DNA from: Microglena sp. YARC | Taxonomy: Eukaryota; Chlorophyta; Chlorophyceae; Chlamydomonadales; Chlamydomonadaceae | Assembly (NCBI GenBank): GCA_022414725.1 | Contig: CM039467.1 | Coordinates: 17,492,011-17,556,010, forward strand | Length of the DNA: 64,000 bases | Direction: 5' to 3' | Part shown: piece by piece, positions 19,628-30,289 of the stretch | Position numbering within the stretch: position 1 is the first letter of the stretch | Layout: each line of letters opens with the position of its first letter | Notes under the pieces: generated by a model | What the model was told of the DNA's origin: nothing | Database searches by the model: none | What the model saw: only the letters and a program-made list of their open reading frames with translations | Translations under genes and position numbers: made by a program

Positions 19628-19774
19628 GCACATGCAGGTCGTGAGACTGAGACTGAATGGACGAGGCTGCGAAAGCTGCCGTGGCCCGTGTGATAATGAA
19701 TCATTCATCCATTATGGACGAACGGGGACAGTTTTTTAGCTATTGTGTTCTGTCACATCAATCCCTATTTTAAA
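19628..19774. repeat. Direct repeat after the 50-residue-repeat gene
   Basis: Partner of 18335-18480. The sequence 19760-19920 also contains two copies of a block around ATCCCTATTTTAAAC and GTTCACA(A/T)GAACACCTCTG, again present at 32000-32040. Confidence 0.75.
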
Positions 19775-19984
19775 CAAACGTGTTCACAAGAACACCTCTG
19801 AAAAGGCTCTCCATCTTGGGAAGAAGAATTATTTCAACAAAAAATAAGAATCATCAATCAATCAATCAATCATCCCTATTTTAAACGTGTTCACATGAAC
19901 ACCTCTGAAAAGGCTCAACAGCTGCTTCAGCCCCATCTTCCGCACATCGCATGGCTCCACTAACGTAGTGGTACAACGTATTTC

Positions 19985-20150
19985 TTTGAGCCCCTGCGGC
20001 CCCCCATCTGATCACGTTGCGAGTCAGAAGCTGAATTCCACTGTCCCGCTCCGCGGACCCGCGACCCCCCCCCCCTTCAGAATTCCCATAGTGTTGTCAA
20101 GCAGAACCCTGCTTGAGAGACGTGTGTCTTCAGAATCTTCTTGAGAAAAA
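19985..20150. repeat. Dispersed hairpin-bearing repeat copy
   Basis: Copy of the repeat at 32265-32885, hairpin at 20097-20116. A partial copy without hairpin lies at 20330-20395. Confidence 0.7.
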
Positions 20151-20384
20151 CCGCCTTGTGTGTGAGAATGAATGAATGAACGGGAACTCATCCGGTGGTA
20201 GTGGCAGTCGAGTCGTTGAGGCACTTGGGCATTTTGTGACTATTCAAGGGATGGCCATTCTCCCCTGTGATTTGTGAAAAAAACGACTTGAGACTAACCA
20301 CGAGTGTAAACAGGTCAGATCCGACACGTGTTTCTGCGAGTCCGCATCTGAATTCCCCTGCCCCACTCCGCGGGGGTCTCGATC

Positions 20385-20640
20385 CCCCGTAAGTCGACAT
20401 CGTTCCGCCGACTGATGCGAGAGGTCGGTCGCCATGTGATGTGACTCGACTCAACTCGACAGTTTCCGCCATGATGCGAGAGGTCGCCATGTGATGTGAC
20501 TCGACTCGACTCGACAGTTTCCGCCGTGATACGAGAGGTCGCCATGTGATGTGATGTGACTTGACTCGACTCGACAGTTTCTGCCGTGATACTAGAGGTC
20601 GCCATGTAACACAGGTTCCGCCGTCATGTAATGCGAGAGG
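20385..20640. repeat. CGACTCGA satellite array 2
   Basis: Same unit as array 1, about four units, followed by G-rich sequence shared with 13730-13800. Confidence 0.8.
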
Positions 20641-20861
20641 TCGCTCTGGGAGTCTGGGAGTGGGAGTGGGGGGTGGGGGGTGGGGGCATATCCTGTCGAC
20701 ACACAGTCTCTGTATTGACAATATCGGTTACAAAATATGGTTGACTTGGTCAACTTTTCATAATCCTTAAAATCAACTGTCCCTAGCTGTATGAGCTTCC
20801 ATGCCGCACTTGATCACCATCTGCCTGCATTCGCAGCAGCTTTGGTAGCTCTGCATGGTCT

Positions 20862-21068
20862 AGTCGCCATATGACTCGACTCGACTCGACTCGACCAGGT
20901 TCCGCCGTGTGATGCGAGAGGTCGCCATGTGACTCGACTCGACTCGACCAGGTTCCGCCGTGTGATGCGAGAGGTCGCCATGTGACTCGACTCGACTCGA
21001 CCAGGTTCCGCCGTGTGATGCGAGAGGTCGCCATGTGACTCGACACGACACGACACGACTCAAGTACC
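20862..21068. repeat. CGACTCGA satellite array 3
   Basis: Three to four very regular units of about 50 bases with GACCAGGTTCCGCCGTGTGA in each. Confidence 0.85.
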
Positions 21069-21256
21069 TCGCGGACACCTGTCTGTCTTGATCTATGTAT
21101 GTATTTGCGCGAGGACGACGACGATGGACGTGCCGACATTTTGGGGGGCCTTGGGTCCCAGATGGACGGACGGACGGACGGACGGACGATCGATAGGAGT
21201 CGACACGCTACCGCCGTGACATCCCCCTTGTCACACAGTCCACATGTCGAGACCGG

Positions 21257-21854
21257 CTACATCCACGAGACGATGAGAGCCGAGAATCCGCCCCCGCATC
21301 CGATGCGAGAGAACCTCTTCTCGGGATTGGACATCACGAAGTTGTAGTAGCGCAATATCTCCGCAAAAATCTCTCGAATGTCTCGCATGGCGACGTCCAC
21401 ATCGTCCCGGACCAGTTTGGCGCCCCTGCAGGGAGTGGTTGGTGATCAGGCATTTGTGCATGGCTCATACTATGAGCGCTATTAGCGCACGACAAAGACA
21501 CGTAGACTCTCAAGTCTCAAAAACGTAGGATGCGTACCTGAGCTCAACCTTCCCCATGCGCAGTGTCAAGTCATCCATTCGGGTAGTCAGTTTCGTGTCC
21601 ATCTCGTCCATTCGGGTAGTCAGGAGCGTGCCCATCTCGTCCATTCTGGTAATCAGCTCGCCAAGCTTGACATTTATCTCCTCATTGGTCATTGCTGAGC
21701 TTGCTGAGAGCAAAGATGCCGCCATCTGCCCTACCTCTGAGACTGAATCAGCACTCCCTCCAGCAGTGGCTGAAGCAACCCTCCCCCGATCGTCTCTCTT
21801 GCTAATGGCTCCCTGGTAGTCGATGTGGAGGCGTGCAGAAGGGGGAATAGTCAT
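21257..21854 (-). CDS. Spliced coiled-coil protein (two exons), hypothetical
   Basis: Exon 1 is 21538-21854, intron 21426-21537 (112 bases), exon 2 21257-21425; the product is 161 residues. The donor reads CTCAG/GTACGC and the acceptor CCCTGCAG/GGGCG. Joining them keeps the frame (an AGG codon is split) and gives uninterrupted coding to the TAG at 21257. Without splicing the frame stops within a few codons. Exon 1 encodes a coiled coil of heptad-like units (ITRMDEMGTLL, TTRMDEMDTKL, TTRMDDLTLRM). Exon 2 continues with VAMRDIREIFAEILRYYN and a Gly-rich end. No family recognised. The intron points to nuclear expression. Confidence 0.65.
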
Positions 21855-22236
21855 GACAACGGAATATAGCTTTGCAAAGAGCAGATCACTCTCACAGTAG
21901 TGTAAACTGCAAGCAATGCGCTTATACGATTATGATACAAGATCGGTTACAAGCTTTTCAGAATCCTCAAAAGACAAGGTGTCCCACTTTCAAATATCCC
22001 TATCTGTATGGGATGCATGCCTCCCCCTCCATGCATCCAGACCCTCAACAGTACATCTCATCGTGAACGCAAGAACGAGGATCCGTGGTGTCTTTTGGAG
22101 ACGAGGACGAGGACATGTTTCCGCCGTTTGCATGTGGAGTCTGATTGATGGACGATGACAGTGTTCATCCCTTTGCGTGTGTTCGTACGTACGTGCGTGC
22201 GTTTGCTTGCATTCATTCATTCATTCATTCGATTCT

Positions 22237-23853
22237 TTACACCAACTTGTATCCTTTGAAAACCCCTCGCAAATTTTCGTTTCCGCGGCTTTTGACGCGG
22301 CTTTGCTCTAGACACCTGACGCTTAGGTGACGTTCCAGGTCCGCCTTGATCGTGCTGAGTTTCCCGTTGAAATATTCGCATGTCTTGAAGCGTTCTTTGG
22401 CCTCCTTCAGCAGAAATGCGCTGTCCGGGCTGGCCGCGACGTGCTCTTCGACGAACATAGCCACTGCGTCGTCGTTCGCGTTCAAGTACATCGCACCGGT
22501 CTTCTTTAACGAATCGGGCATATCGAACTTGTATGCAAACGCGTGTAGAAGGGTGCGTAGGAACTCCATGCACATCGCTCCGTCGTCTGCCTTGAATGCC
22601 TCTACAAGCCCTGCGTCTCGTGGGAAGAGGAATTTGGCGGCGTCCGCCTCATCCTCGTCCACAAACCGACTGATGTAGTCGCCCAATGCTATTTCCATGA
22701 CTTCGAATAAGTTTGTCCTCCCTTTACACTTGACGGAATACTAAAATGAAACCGTTTTCTGGAGTGTACGGCACACCTTACGGTGTAACCAAATGGTGTA
22801 GCAACCCACGGGGCAGTGGAACACCAATACGATTTTGAATCAACAAATTGCAGGATGTTAACGAGAATATCGTGGTTCTTTTTTAGATCACGGCTCTCCA
22901 TCCTGCAGACTCCGTATCGTTCTTTTGTCGGTACTTTCGAGAGTGTCCATTGAAGGACCAGCCGCACTTAAGCGATCGACTCTTCCCCGGTACCGTGGCC
23001 CAAAAGAACACGGGGTCTTTGTTGATGTGCAATGCGTCATGAAAGGAGGTTTCTTTGCTGGACGGGCCATTTTGTAGGACCATCCACTCGTACACTATAA
23101 TGTCTGTCGACGCCTTATACCGTTTATTGGGATGTTTCATTTTACTGTTCCGCCGACTGTAGAGGCGGACGCGTTGGCTCTGGCGTGTATGTGAAAGAGC
23201 TCTTGTCCGCTGTCTCCGTACAGCTGTCTAGCAAATGTGTGGATGAGTTGGGATATATCTGGGTGCATCGTGTCCCAGTATTTCCGCACGCGGTCTGCTG
23301 ATTCCGCGCACACTGCGCCATTGTAATCGAATCCCACGGACATGGAGACCATGTCCTCCGGATGCCCTTGACGGAAGACGGCGTTTTTAAGGTCCCACAC
23401 GCCGTTGTTGAACCCTAAGAGGTTTGGGTCGGCGTCTAGTTTCTTCATGAAGTCCGGGTCGTAAAAGTACTCTAGCATCTCTTTCAGGACGTTGTTCTTG
23501 AAGGTCGCGTCCTGGAGGCGCTCGGTGATGTTCGCTAGCCGTTCGGCGGTTTCGTTCTTTGTTCTCATACTTAGCAGGTTGCTCTGCATATCGTAAGCTC
23601 TCTCCTTGTGCAGAGCGGTCATGAAGTGATCTCGAACAACGGTGGACAGCTCGTGCTTGACTTGGAACTTGGCGACCGTCTTCCATCGCCCGTCGAATAC
23701 GTACCATAATAGCTTTCCGTTCGTGCTCCTCGCGGCGGCAGCGATGCGGTTTCCAAGTATTCGTTTCGCGATGCGCGCGATCTCGTTATGGCTCCCGTTG
23801 CACGCGCGGACGTCGTCCTCCTCCTCCTCAATGTGTAGGAACATTAATATCAA
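22237..23853 (-). pseudogene. Broken second copy of the primase-helicase (SF3/D5 part), split by a transposon
   Basis: Two segments (23853-23162 and 22724-22237) align with residues of the SF3/D5 protein at 34502-36130. The first has the D5-type region LGFNNGVWDLKNAVF and reaches LFHIHARANASAS, the approach to the ATP-binding loop. There a family A element (22725-23161) interrupts it. On the far side GRTNLFEVMEIALGDY resumes the alignment directly. After that about 125 residues, including the Walker B region, are missing and the alignment resumes at FVDEDEADAAKF through the C-terminus. The N-terminal primase domain is absent upstream of 23853. It cannot encode an active helicase. One motif GTGTAAACAACT lies upstream at 23901-23915. 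Confidence 0.85.
22725..23161 (-). mobile_element. Family A MITE inserted in helicase pseudogene
   Basis: 437 bases bounded by TA. The right end, inverted, reads TACAGTCGGCGGAACAGTAA, and the left end TACACTTGACGGAATACTAA; these are imperfect inverted repeats. It is nearly identical to the inverted copy at 30552-30987. The ends match those of the Fanzor/transposase element at 2651, which is the likely source of transposase. It contains an 85-codon ORF at 22883-23140 (minus) that is also intact in the other copy. Confidence 0.9.
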
Positions 23854-24068
23854 CTTTCTGGCTGTGAAGATGATAATGATGTTCGTTAAATGGTTGCAAC
23901 AGTTGTTTACACCACTTTCCGAGACGATGAGTTACGCGCAAGCCGCCGTGGTGTCTTTTGGAGACAGATGGACTACACAATGAGGATGCGCTTGCCGCCG
24001 CGGTGTCTTTTGGAGACGAGGACGAGGACATGTTTCCGCCGTTTGCATGTGGAGTCTGATTGATGGAT

Positions 24069-24326
24069 AGAGTTCACGTCTAGGTTCCAGGTTGCACTAT
24101 AGCCACATTGGATGCGCTTTTGACACTGTTGTGACAGTGCAGTACTTAGTGGACCTTGACGTTATTTACCACCATCTTCTGCTTCTCAAACGTTTTAGCC
24201 CCTTCTCCTTTGTCTGACACTACTTCTTCTTCTCATGGTGATACAGTATTGCACTCACATTTCCTTATACCCATAATCAACTTTTCAAAATAAAAGGTGT
24301 CCCACAATCAAATGTCCCTAGCTGTA
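24069..24326 (+). mobile_element. Family B MITE, right half only
   Basis: Matches 31476-31733 to the end ...CCCTAGCTGTA. The left half is absent, complementing the left-half-only copy at 14795-15090. Confidence 0.8.
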
Positions 24327-24556
24327 TGATCCGCCACCGCATCCGTGTGTCATGAATGGACGGACGGACTGACTGACTGACTGACGGACTGTGTGGATGC
24401 GACAGTTTCCCGCCGTTTGCTTGTGTCCTCCGATACATTCGACAGTGTTCCGCATCTTGTGTCCTGTCCTCCGATACATTCGACCGTGTTCCGCATCTCC
24501 GATACATTCGACAGTTTTCCGCCGTTTGCTTGTGTCCTCCGATACCGCTTCTTCCA

Positions 24557-24745
24557 AGCTTGATGTGAACTGTGGGCTCCCCTCCGGTCGCCCACCCGCT
24601 CGGTTCCTCGCGGACCCTTTTGTGGGGGCTCCCCTCCGGTCGCCCCCAGTCGCTCCGCTGTGGGGAGGTGAAAGGGGCTCCGCCGCTTGTTATATGTTAA
24701 TGTGAGACGGTTCATCCAAGTGTTGTTTGTTATCTTTGCCTCGAC
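24557..24745. repeat. GC-rich dispersed repeat
   Basis: Contains two copies of GGGCTCCCCTCCGGTCGCCC and ends GAGGTGAAAGGGGCTCCGCC. The same block occurs at 38895-39030 and in part at 13625-13735. Confidence 0.75.
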
Positions 24746-25020
24746 TCGACTCGACACAGTTTCCGCCGTGATGCGAGAGGTCGGTCGCCATGTGATGTGA
24801 TGTGCCTCGACTCGACACAGTTTCCGCCGTGATACGAGAGGTCGGTCGCCATGTGATGTGATGTGCCTCGACTCGACACAGTTTCCGCCGTGATACGAGA
24901 GGTCGGTCGCCATGTGATGTGATGTGCCTCGACTCGACATATGCCGCCGTGATACGAGAGGTCGCCATGTGATGTGATGTGCCTCGACTCGACATATGCC
25001 GCCGTCCTTGATGAGAGATC
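24735..25020. repeat. CGACTCGA satellite array 4
   Basis: About five units of about 61 bases, the most regular of the four arrays, followed by a (CAT)n stretch at 25020-25040. Confidence 0.85.
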
Positions 25021-25098
25021 ATCATCATCATCATCATCATAAAGTGTCTGCTTGAGAGAAGCTTGATAGTGAGGCATGACAAATCTTACTTGACCTCT

Positions 25099-25413
25099 CT
25101 ATAAAACTTCTAAACCATAATTTAATCTCACCGCATTTTTCTCGTCCTTATTCCGCTGCCTCCACTTCCTTGAGTTCTCCTCAAGCACCTCCCTGACCTC
25201 CTCACTGTACCTTGATACATTCGGGTCGAACTTCATGATCTCACGCATCGCCTTCATGACCATTCCCGCCTCTTCCTGTAATTTACCCCCCAGTATCATC
25301 TTCACTCTCTCTTCCATCTCGAAGTATCGCTTCTTTGACAACGTTGAAATCCCCTTGTCTCCATTTTGGTTTGTTGGCGTGACGAACTTCGTGACCTTCC
25401 TCGACGAGTTCAT
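25099..25413 (-). CDS. Hypothetical charged helical protein, 104 residues
   Basis: An intact ORF rich in Lys and Glu, predicted helical (EEAGMVMKAMREIMKFD, YSEEVREVLEENSRKW). No family recognised. Upstream sequence is A/T-rich, with GTAAACACAAACAACTG 40-60 bases before the start. Flanked by a satellite array downstream and by a family C element upstream. Confidence 0.5.
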   Translation of the reverse strand: MNSSRKVTKFVTPTNQNGDKGISTLSKKRYFEMEERVKMILGGKLQEEAGMVMKAMREIMKFDPNVSRYSEEVREVLEENSRKWRQRNKDEKNAVRLNYGLEVL

Positions 25414-25496
25414 TGTGTGCGATCTTTTTTGTCTTTTTTGTTCAGTTGTTTGTGTTTACAATTAATAACGGTCACTATCAGTTATGCTCCCTTAAA

Positions 25497-25665
25497 CAAT
25501 GGGCGTTCCTGTCTCCCGGCCGATTTTTTAAAATTTCTAATCAGGATTTAGAGTCTCCGGAAAGACTCGCTAGCTTGAGACATCAGCACCAATGAATCAC
25601 AATTCCGCTCCATACCATGTTTCGCAACCAGTCAAAATCGGCCGGGAGGCAGGAACGCCCATTAA
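25497..25665. mobile_element. Family C MITE, complete copy
   Basis: About 170 bases with near-perfect inverted ends of about 30 bases (AATGGGCGTTCCTGTCTCCC and its inverse), each flanked by TTAA-like sequence. Interior pieces recur at 8040-8090 and 14704-14770, marking further decayed copies. Confidence 0.85.
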
Positions 25666-25979
25666 ACCTTCAAAATCGTAGAGAATCTTTTACAAACAAA
25701 TAAATAAATAACCCAACCAACATGCCATGCCATGTCTCGGTGATCGTCTGAAGAAGTCTTGGTCAGCCATTGGATATGATTCCGTCCACTCATCATCCTG
25801 TAACACCTCCCTATATCCGTCCCCCCATCTCAAAACCCTAAATGGATGTCGAGCGGCACGTGTGTCAGCAGCGCCCCCCGCATCCTTACATGACACACGA
25901 CATTCGACCGTGTTCCGCCGTTTGCGTGAGAATGCGTGAGAATGAGTGAGAGTGAGTGAGTGAGTGGTTGGTGGGCATC

Positions 25980-26058
25980 ATCATCATCATGATCTCGACA
26001 GCAGCCTCCGCGACGCGTGTGTGAGGATGCGGCATGTGTCGTGATAAAGTGCGTTATC

Positions 26059-26098
<40 letters not shown>

Positions 26099-26100
26099 GT
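25980..26100. repeat. Microsatellites (CAT)n and (ATCT)n
   Basis: CATCATCAT at 25978-25992 and about ten ATCT units at 26057-26096. Confidence 0.9.
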
Positions 26101-26470
26101 CTACAGATACAAAGTTGTCGTCTACCGTGATGTAGTGTTTGGCTGTCTTCACAATATTTCGTGCACCTGCGCGCGTGCTGATGTACTTTCTTGATTTCCC
26201 CGAATCGTTTATCATATGTATGTTTGCTTCTTCGCACGCCCTGAACATGATGTCTTTGACGGCATTCTTGTCATTGGTCCAAACGTCTCCATGTTTTACC
26301 AAGACGACCCGTCGGACTTGACAAGCTTCCCTTCCAAATCCTTGAGCAGTATCTTTGCTGCAACGTCGTCTCCTACCACGTACCGAGGCGCACGTACGTG
26401 TGAGCCCATCATGCACGCAGACGGCGTGACGATATCGATATCGATAGTCGTCATGTCCTTTATTCTCATT
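26095..26470 (-). pseudogene. Fragment of a TVpol-SF3 helicase gene
   Basis: Aligns with 28730-29080 of the gene at 27583-29893: HGDVWTNDKNAVKDIMFRAC, NDSGKSRKY and NIVKTAKHYITVDDNFV have direct counterparts there. The upstream part matches only in shifted frames, and nothing downstream of DDNFV is present. The pieces are diverged enough to indicate an older paralogue, not a recent copy. Confidence 0.75.
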
Positions 26471-26649
26471 CAGATTTGTTGATGGAAGTGAATGCCCCCC
26501 AGTAGTTATACTCCGTTTGGGGCTTCGACCCCCCCCGCCATGGCGTGTGGGGGGTGTGAGGATCCCCACGTGTCCTCTTGAGGAGGGGGGGTGGGTGGCA
26601 ATGGAACGACAAGACAGAATCCCCCGCCGTGCGTGTGTGCGGGGGTATG

Positions 26650-26818
26650 TAATGGGCGTTCCACCCTCCCGGTCGATTTTTCCAGGTTTGCGAAACATTG
26701 TCTGGAGCTGAATTGTGATTCCTCGGTGCTGATATGTCAGGGCTAGTGAGTCGTTCCGGAGGCTCTAACTTCTGAGTAGAAATTTTAAAAAATCCGCCGG
26801 GAGGAAGGAACTCCCATT
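26650..26818. mobile_element. Family C MITE, diverged copy
   Basis: Ends AATGGGCGTTCCACCCTCCC and inverse GGGAGGAAGGAACTCCCATT. The interior is inverted relative to the copy at 25497-25665. Confidence 0.75.
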
Positions 26819-27137
26819 CTGTGTAAAAATGTAATTTGTGTAGTTTTTTTAGCAAACCTCTTTCCTGACCATATCTATGTTCAACCATAGATCGTTTACC
26901 AGATAATTACTTATTCCATAAAACTACATTATTGCATTATTACATTATCGTAATCTCCCCCTTTCATAAGACCAAAAGACATGTTCGTCGAGCATGAGTC
27001 TTCTTGACGTCGCCTTGAAATGTCACGTGTGAGAGAGTATGATGATTTACAACGAACTAACGATTACAATGATGATGCAGTAGATCTCTCTCTCCCTCTC
27101 TTTCTACACGCCACACATGCGGCAACCAACAACCACT

Positions 27138-27660
27138 TGAATCCTTCCCCAATCTCAACTACAAATGTGACAGATGTGACAGATGAGACTGTTATTTTAC
27201 CAAACTATAAATTGACATATGGCATACTATTTTGTTAATGAGGTCTATCAGATAATAGTTATGTCTATAACCTGTCACATTTGTCACATTGTCACAATTT
27301 GTCATCATCTTCATCTCTGTAAAATCATACTCTCATGTCATCCATCATCTTCATCACCAAGTAGCGATAAGACGATCTTCCTGAGTACACGAACTTGAAT
27401 CCTTCCCCAATCTCAACTACAAATGTGACAGATGTGACAGATGAGACTGTTATTTTACCAAACTATAAATTGACATATGGCATACTATTTTGTTAATGAG
27501 GTCTATCAGATAATAGTTATGTCTATAACCTGTCACATTTGTCACATTGTCACAATTTGTCATCATCTTCATCTCTGTAAAATCATACTCTCATGTCATC
27601 CATCATCTTCATCACCAAGTAGCGATAAGACGATCTTCCTGAGTACACGAACTTGAATCC
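27138..27660. repeat. 254-bp tandem duplication at the 3' end of the TVpol-helicase gene
   Basis: The unit starting TTGAATCCTTCCCCAATCTC occurs at 27138 and 27392, and its final part (the last codons of the helicase) occurs a further time in the gene at 27590-27655. Each unit carries several TGTCACATTTGTCACA-type motifs and a copy of the gene end, including the stop. Confidence 0.85.
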
Positions 27661-29893
27661 CCCCTCCTGACGCATTCGATCCGGTACAGCCCCCATTTTC
27701 TCCAACCGTCCCCTCAATCCGCGTTTGTTCATCTTGTTATCCTTTGCAAACTCGTTGACATCAGCCACCTTCACGACGTCTGTCAGGTTCGTAGTCATCT
27801 TGAAGTGCGCATTGATCAGCGAGAGCTCGTCCCCCTCATCCATCCTGAGCTTCTCTGTGTCCCGACGGACGACATCTGATATCTTGAGTGGCTGCTCGTG
27901 ATCGAACGCATCTATCACGAGCCATATGAACGCATCCCTCACGTCCTCCCGTGCGCAGAATCCGTCCTTGAGCGAGGGGTCTGCAGGCCTGAAGAACTTC
28001 AACCACTTTGCCTCATCTACGTCCTTAGGATTGACGAACTTGTGCGGGAACTCTATAACAACCACCGTGTCCAGAGCATCCACTGCTGAAATCTCGGGGA
28101 GGTCATTCAAGTTCATGAATAATCGTGAAGCGCTCTTGAGCGCCCTCTCGTTCTCGTACAACTGGCGTGCCTTCAGGACGTCTCCTCCAGATTGAAATTT
28201 CTTGATGAGCCCCCCGTCCAGCTTGATGTGCTTGTTCCCAGGGTCCACCTTGATTTCATTGGTGTACGTCTGCCTCGTGAACTCACACTCGATCATCCAA
28301 CCCTGCGACTTGACGTCGTTCGTAAAGTTGTTGAGCATGAGGACGCTTGAATCGATCGTGTTGACATACTGACCCCAGGCCCTCTCATTCAGCGCCTGCA
28401 ACAGGCCCTTTCCCGAGTTGCGCTCCCCGATTAGCATCCCCCACTGTTTATCTCCGTGTTTCGCTGCCATAGAGCGGGCGATCATCTGAAGGTAGGTATT
28501 GACCCTCCCCTCTTCCCCCAGAGTCGATACGAGTACCTTCTCCTTGACGTGTTCCAATAATTCGTCAGTCGGCCTCTCGCTGGGAAAGTCCCTGTCGATG
28601 ACAATGACGGGCATTACCTCCGGCCTCTCCGAGAAGGGGCGAATGACTTGTCCCGGAACCTGAAAACTCCGTTTCGGAAGCATAGGACTCCCAGGTTTGA
28701 CTCCCATATCTTCTTTACAAAGTTGTCGTCGACCGGGATGTAATGCTTGGCCGTCTTCACAATGTTGATAGCCTTTGTGTACAGGCAGCTGTACTTCCTT
28801 GAAATCCCAGATTCGTCGACAAACTTAATGTTCGCCCTTTGACACGCCGTGAACATGAAGGATTCGACGACATCCTTGTCATTGGTCCAAACGTCTCCAT
28901 GTTTTCCAAAGACGACCCCTTTGGATTTGACCAGCTTCCCCCCAAATCCTTGAGCAGTATCTTTGCTGCAACGTCGTCTCCTCCTGCGTACCTAGGTGCA
29001 TGTACGGGTGCGCCCATGTACGCAGATGCCGGTACGTCCAGCATATCAATCGTCATGTCCTTAATCTTGATTTGAAGCCTGTACCCCGTCCTGTCCCACA
29101 CGTAATCTGACGCCTCATCGAGCATCTCCTGCGTGACCCCTCCATCCTTGGAGTCTGCAAACTCCTTTTTCTTCTCGACCATTGCTCCGTCAAATACCAG
29201 CACACCGACTTTGAATGATTTTTTTGTCTAGGTATTCTAGCATCGCCATGAGGCATTCGTTTTCCAAATCGCATAGCATGAGGTTCACAGCCGATGCATA
29301 TGTGTTCCTGTCCTTGCGCGCGATATCTATGTAAAACTCGTCCGCGCCTCCCGGAGCCATGATCTCATCCCTGGCCTGATTCATCTCATTCTGAAAGTCG
29401 CGCAGCCATACTGAATCCTGATGCTTGTATACGGCAGTCTTGCTTCCATTCATGACGGATAGAACAGCCGTCTTCCCCAGCGCCGCGTCCGCATCGATGT
29501 CGCCTAGGACCTCCGTCCGGTTCCCACAGTACTGATCGAGGAGCGGACATGCCACCCCCCGTTTCCTGCAGCGTTGCGAGAATAGTGTGGGTGACAGTTG
29601 ACAAAATCGAGGTCGACATAAAACGGGTGCGCCACCGCGTTCCTGACCTCCCGCATGACACACTGCATAGAAAGCCCGCGTTTCGCAAACAGCCTCCCCC
29701 TTCCGTGTTTATTCTTTGCGTATTCCACGTGTACCGAGTCTCCGTCCGCTGCAGCAAAGTATCGTTGGATGGTGTCTAGCGATTTCGACTTGTCCTTATC
29801 CGGGCGGAAGTCCCACGACTCCCAGTGCTCCATGACATGTTCTAGTGCGCCGCGCGAAAAGCGTTCCGTGAGACTGCAAGCTATCATCTTCAC
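27583..29893 (-). CDS. TVpol-type polymerase fused to SF3 helicase, several apparent frameshifts
   Basis: Overlapping shifted ORFs describe one protein of about 760 residues. From the start at 29893: RLFAKRGLSMQCVMREVRN and YVDLDFVNCHP (family-A-like motif A region), then CPLLDQYCGNR, and after a frame break in an A7 run at about 29220, VGVLVFDGAMVEKK, fitting the polymerase active-site motif of TVpol proteins. Next NIVKTAKHYIPVDDNFVKK and CFRNGVFRF lead into the SF3 helicase: Walker A LIGERNSGKG (about 28410-28440), MIECEFTRQ, and LFMNLNDLPEI (sensor-like Asn). The 374-residue helicase part (27583-28707) is intact. At least five one-base breaks lie upstream, mostly in homopolymers. TVpol-SF3 fusions are known from polinton-like viruses and Tlr-type elements. 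The motif ACGAGTGTAAAC lies about 85 bases upstream. Confidence 0.65.
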
Positions 29894-29973
29894 TCGATTA
29901 TCGATGCTGCTGCTGTTGGATTTTCAATATTTTTTCATAACAAACGGATGAATTGGAATGTTTTCCCCCCCTC

Positions 29974-29990
29974 CGTTTACACTCGTTTTT
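29974..29990 (-). promoter_or_regulatory. GAGTGTAAAC motif upstream of the TVpol-helicase gene
   Basis: On the minus strand it reads AAAAACGAGTGTAAAC, the same as the core of the 28-bp iterons at 32896-33562 and oriented towards the gene in both cases. Promoter or origin role is inference. Confidence 0.4.
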
Positions 29991-30289
29991 AGAAAACCGC
30001 CGCCGCAGCCTCCTTGGTGTCTTGTGGAAACAGATGGACGAATGGGGGGGGGGGGGCATGCGCAAGCCGCCGTGGCACATGCGGTCTCTTGTGTCCTCCT
30101 ATACATTCGACAGTGTTCCTCCGTCTGTCGCATCCCCCCGTCCGTACATTCATGACACACGTCATCTGTCCGTATTTTTCTGTCATCTGTACGTCTTTTG
30201 CGTTTCTTACACTCTTTTGTTTGAGTCCGCACGCACACAAAACCCTTGTCGTCGACTAAATCCTCATGATACGCGCGTCCCAACCAACT

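Noticed and set aside
17737..25082. Minus-strand ORFs rich in MATDLSHHGGN
   Set aside because: Products of the CGACTCGA satellite.
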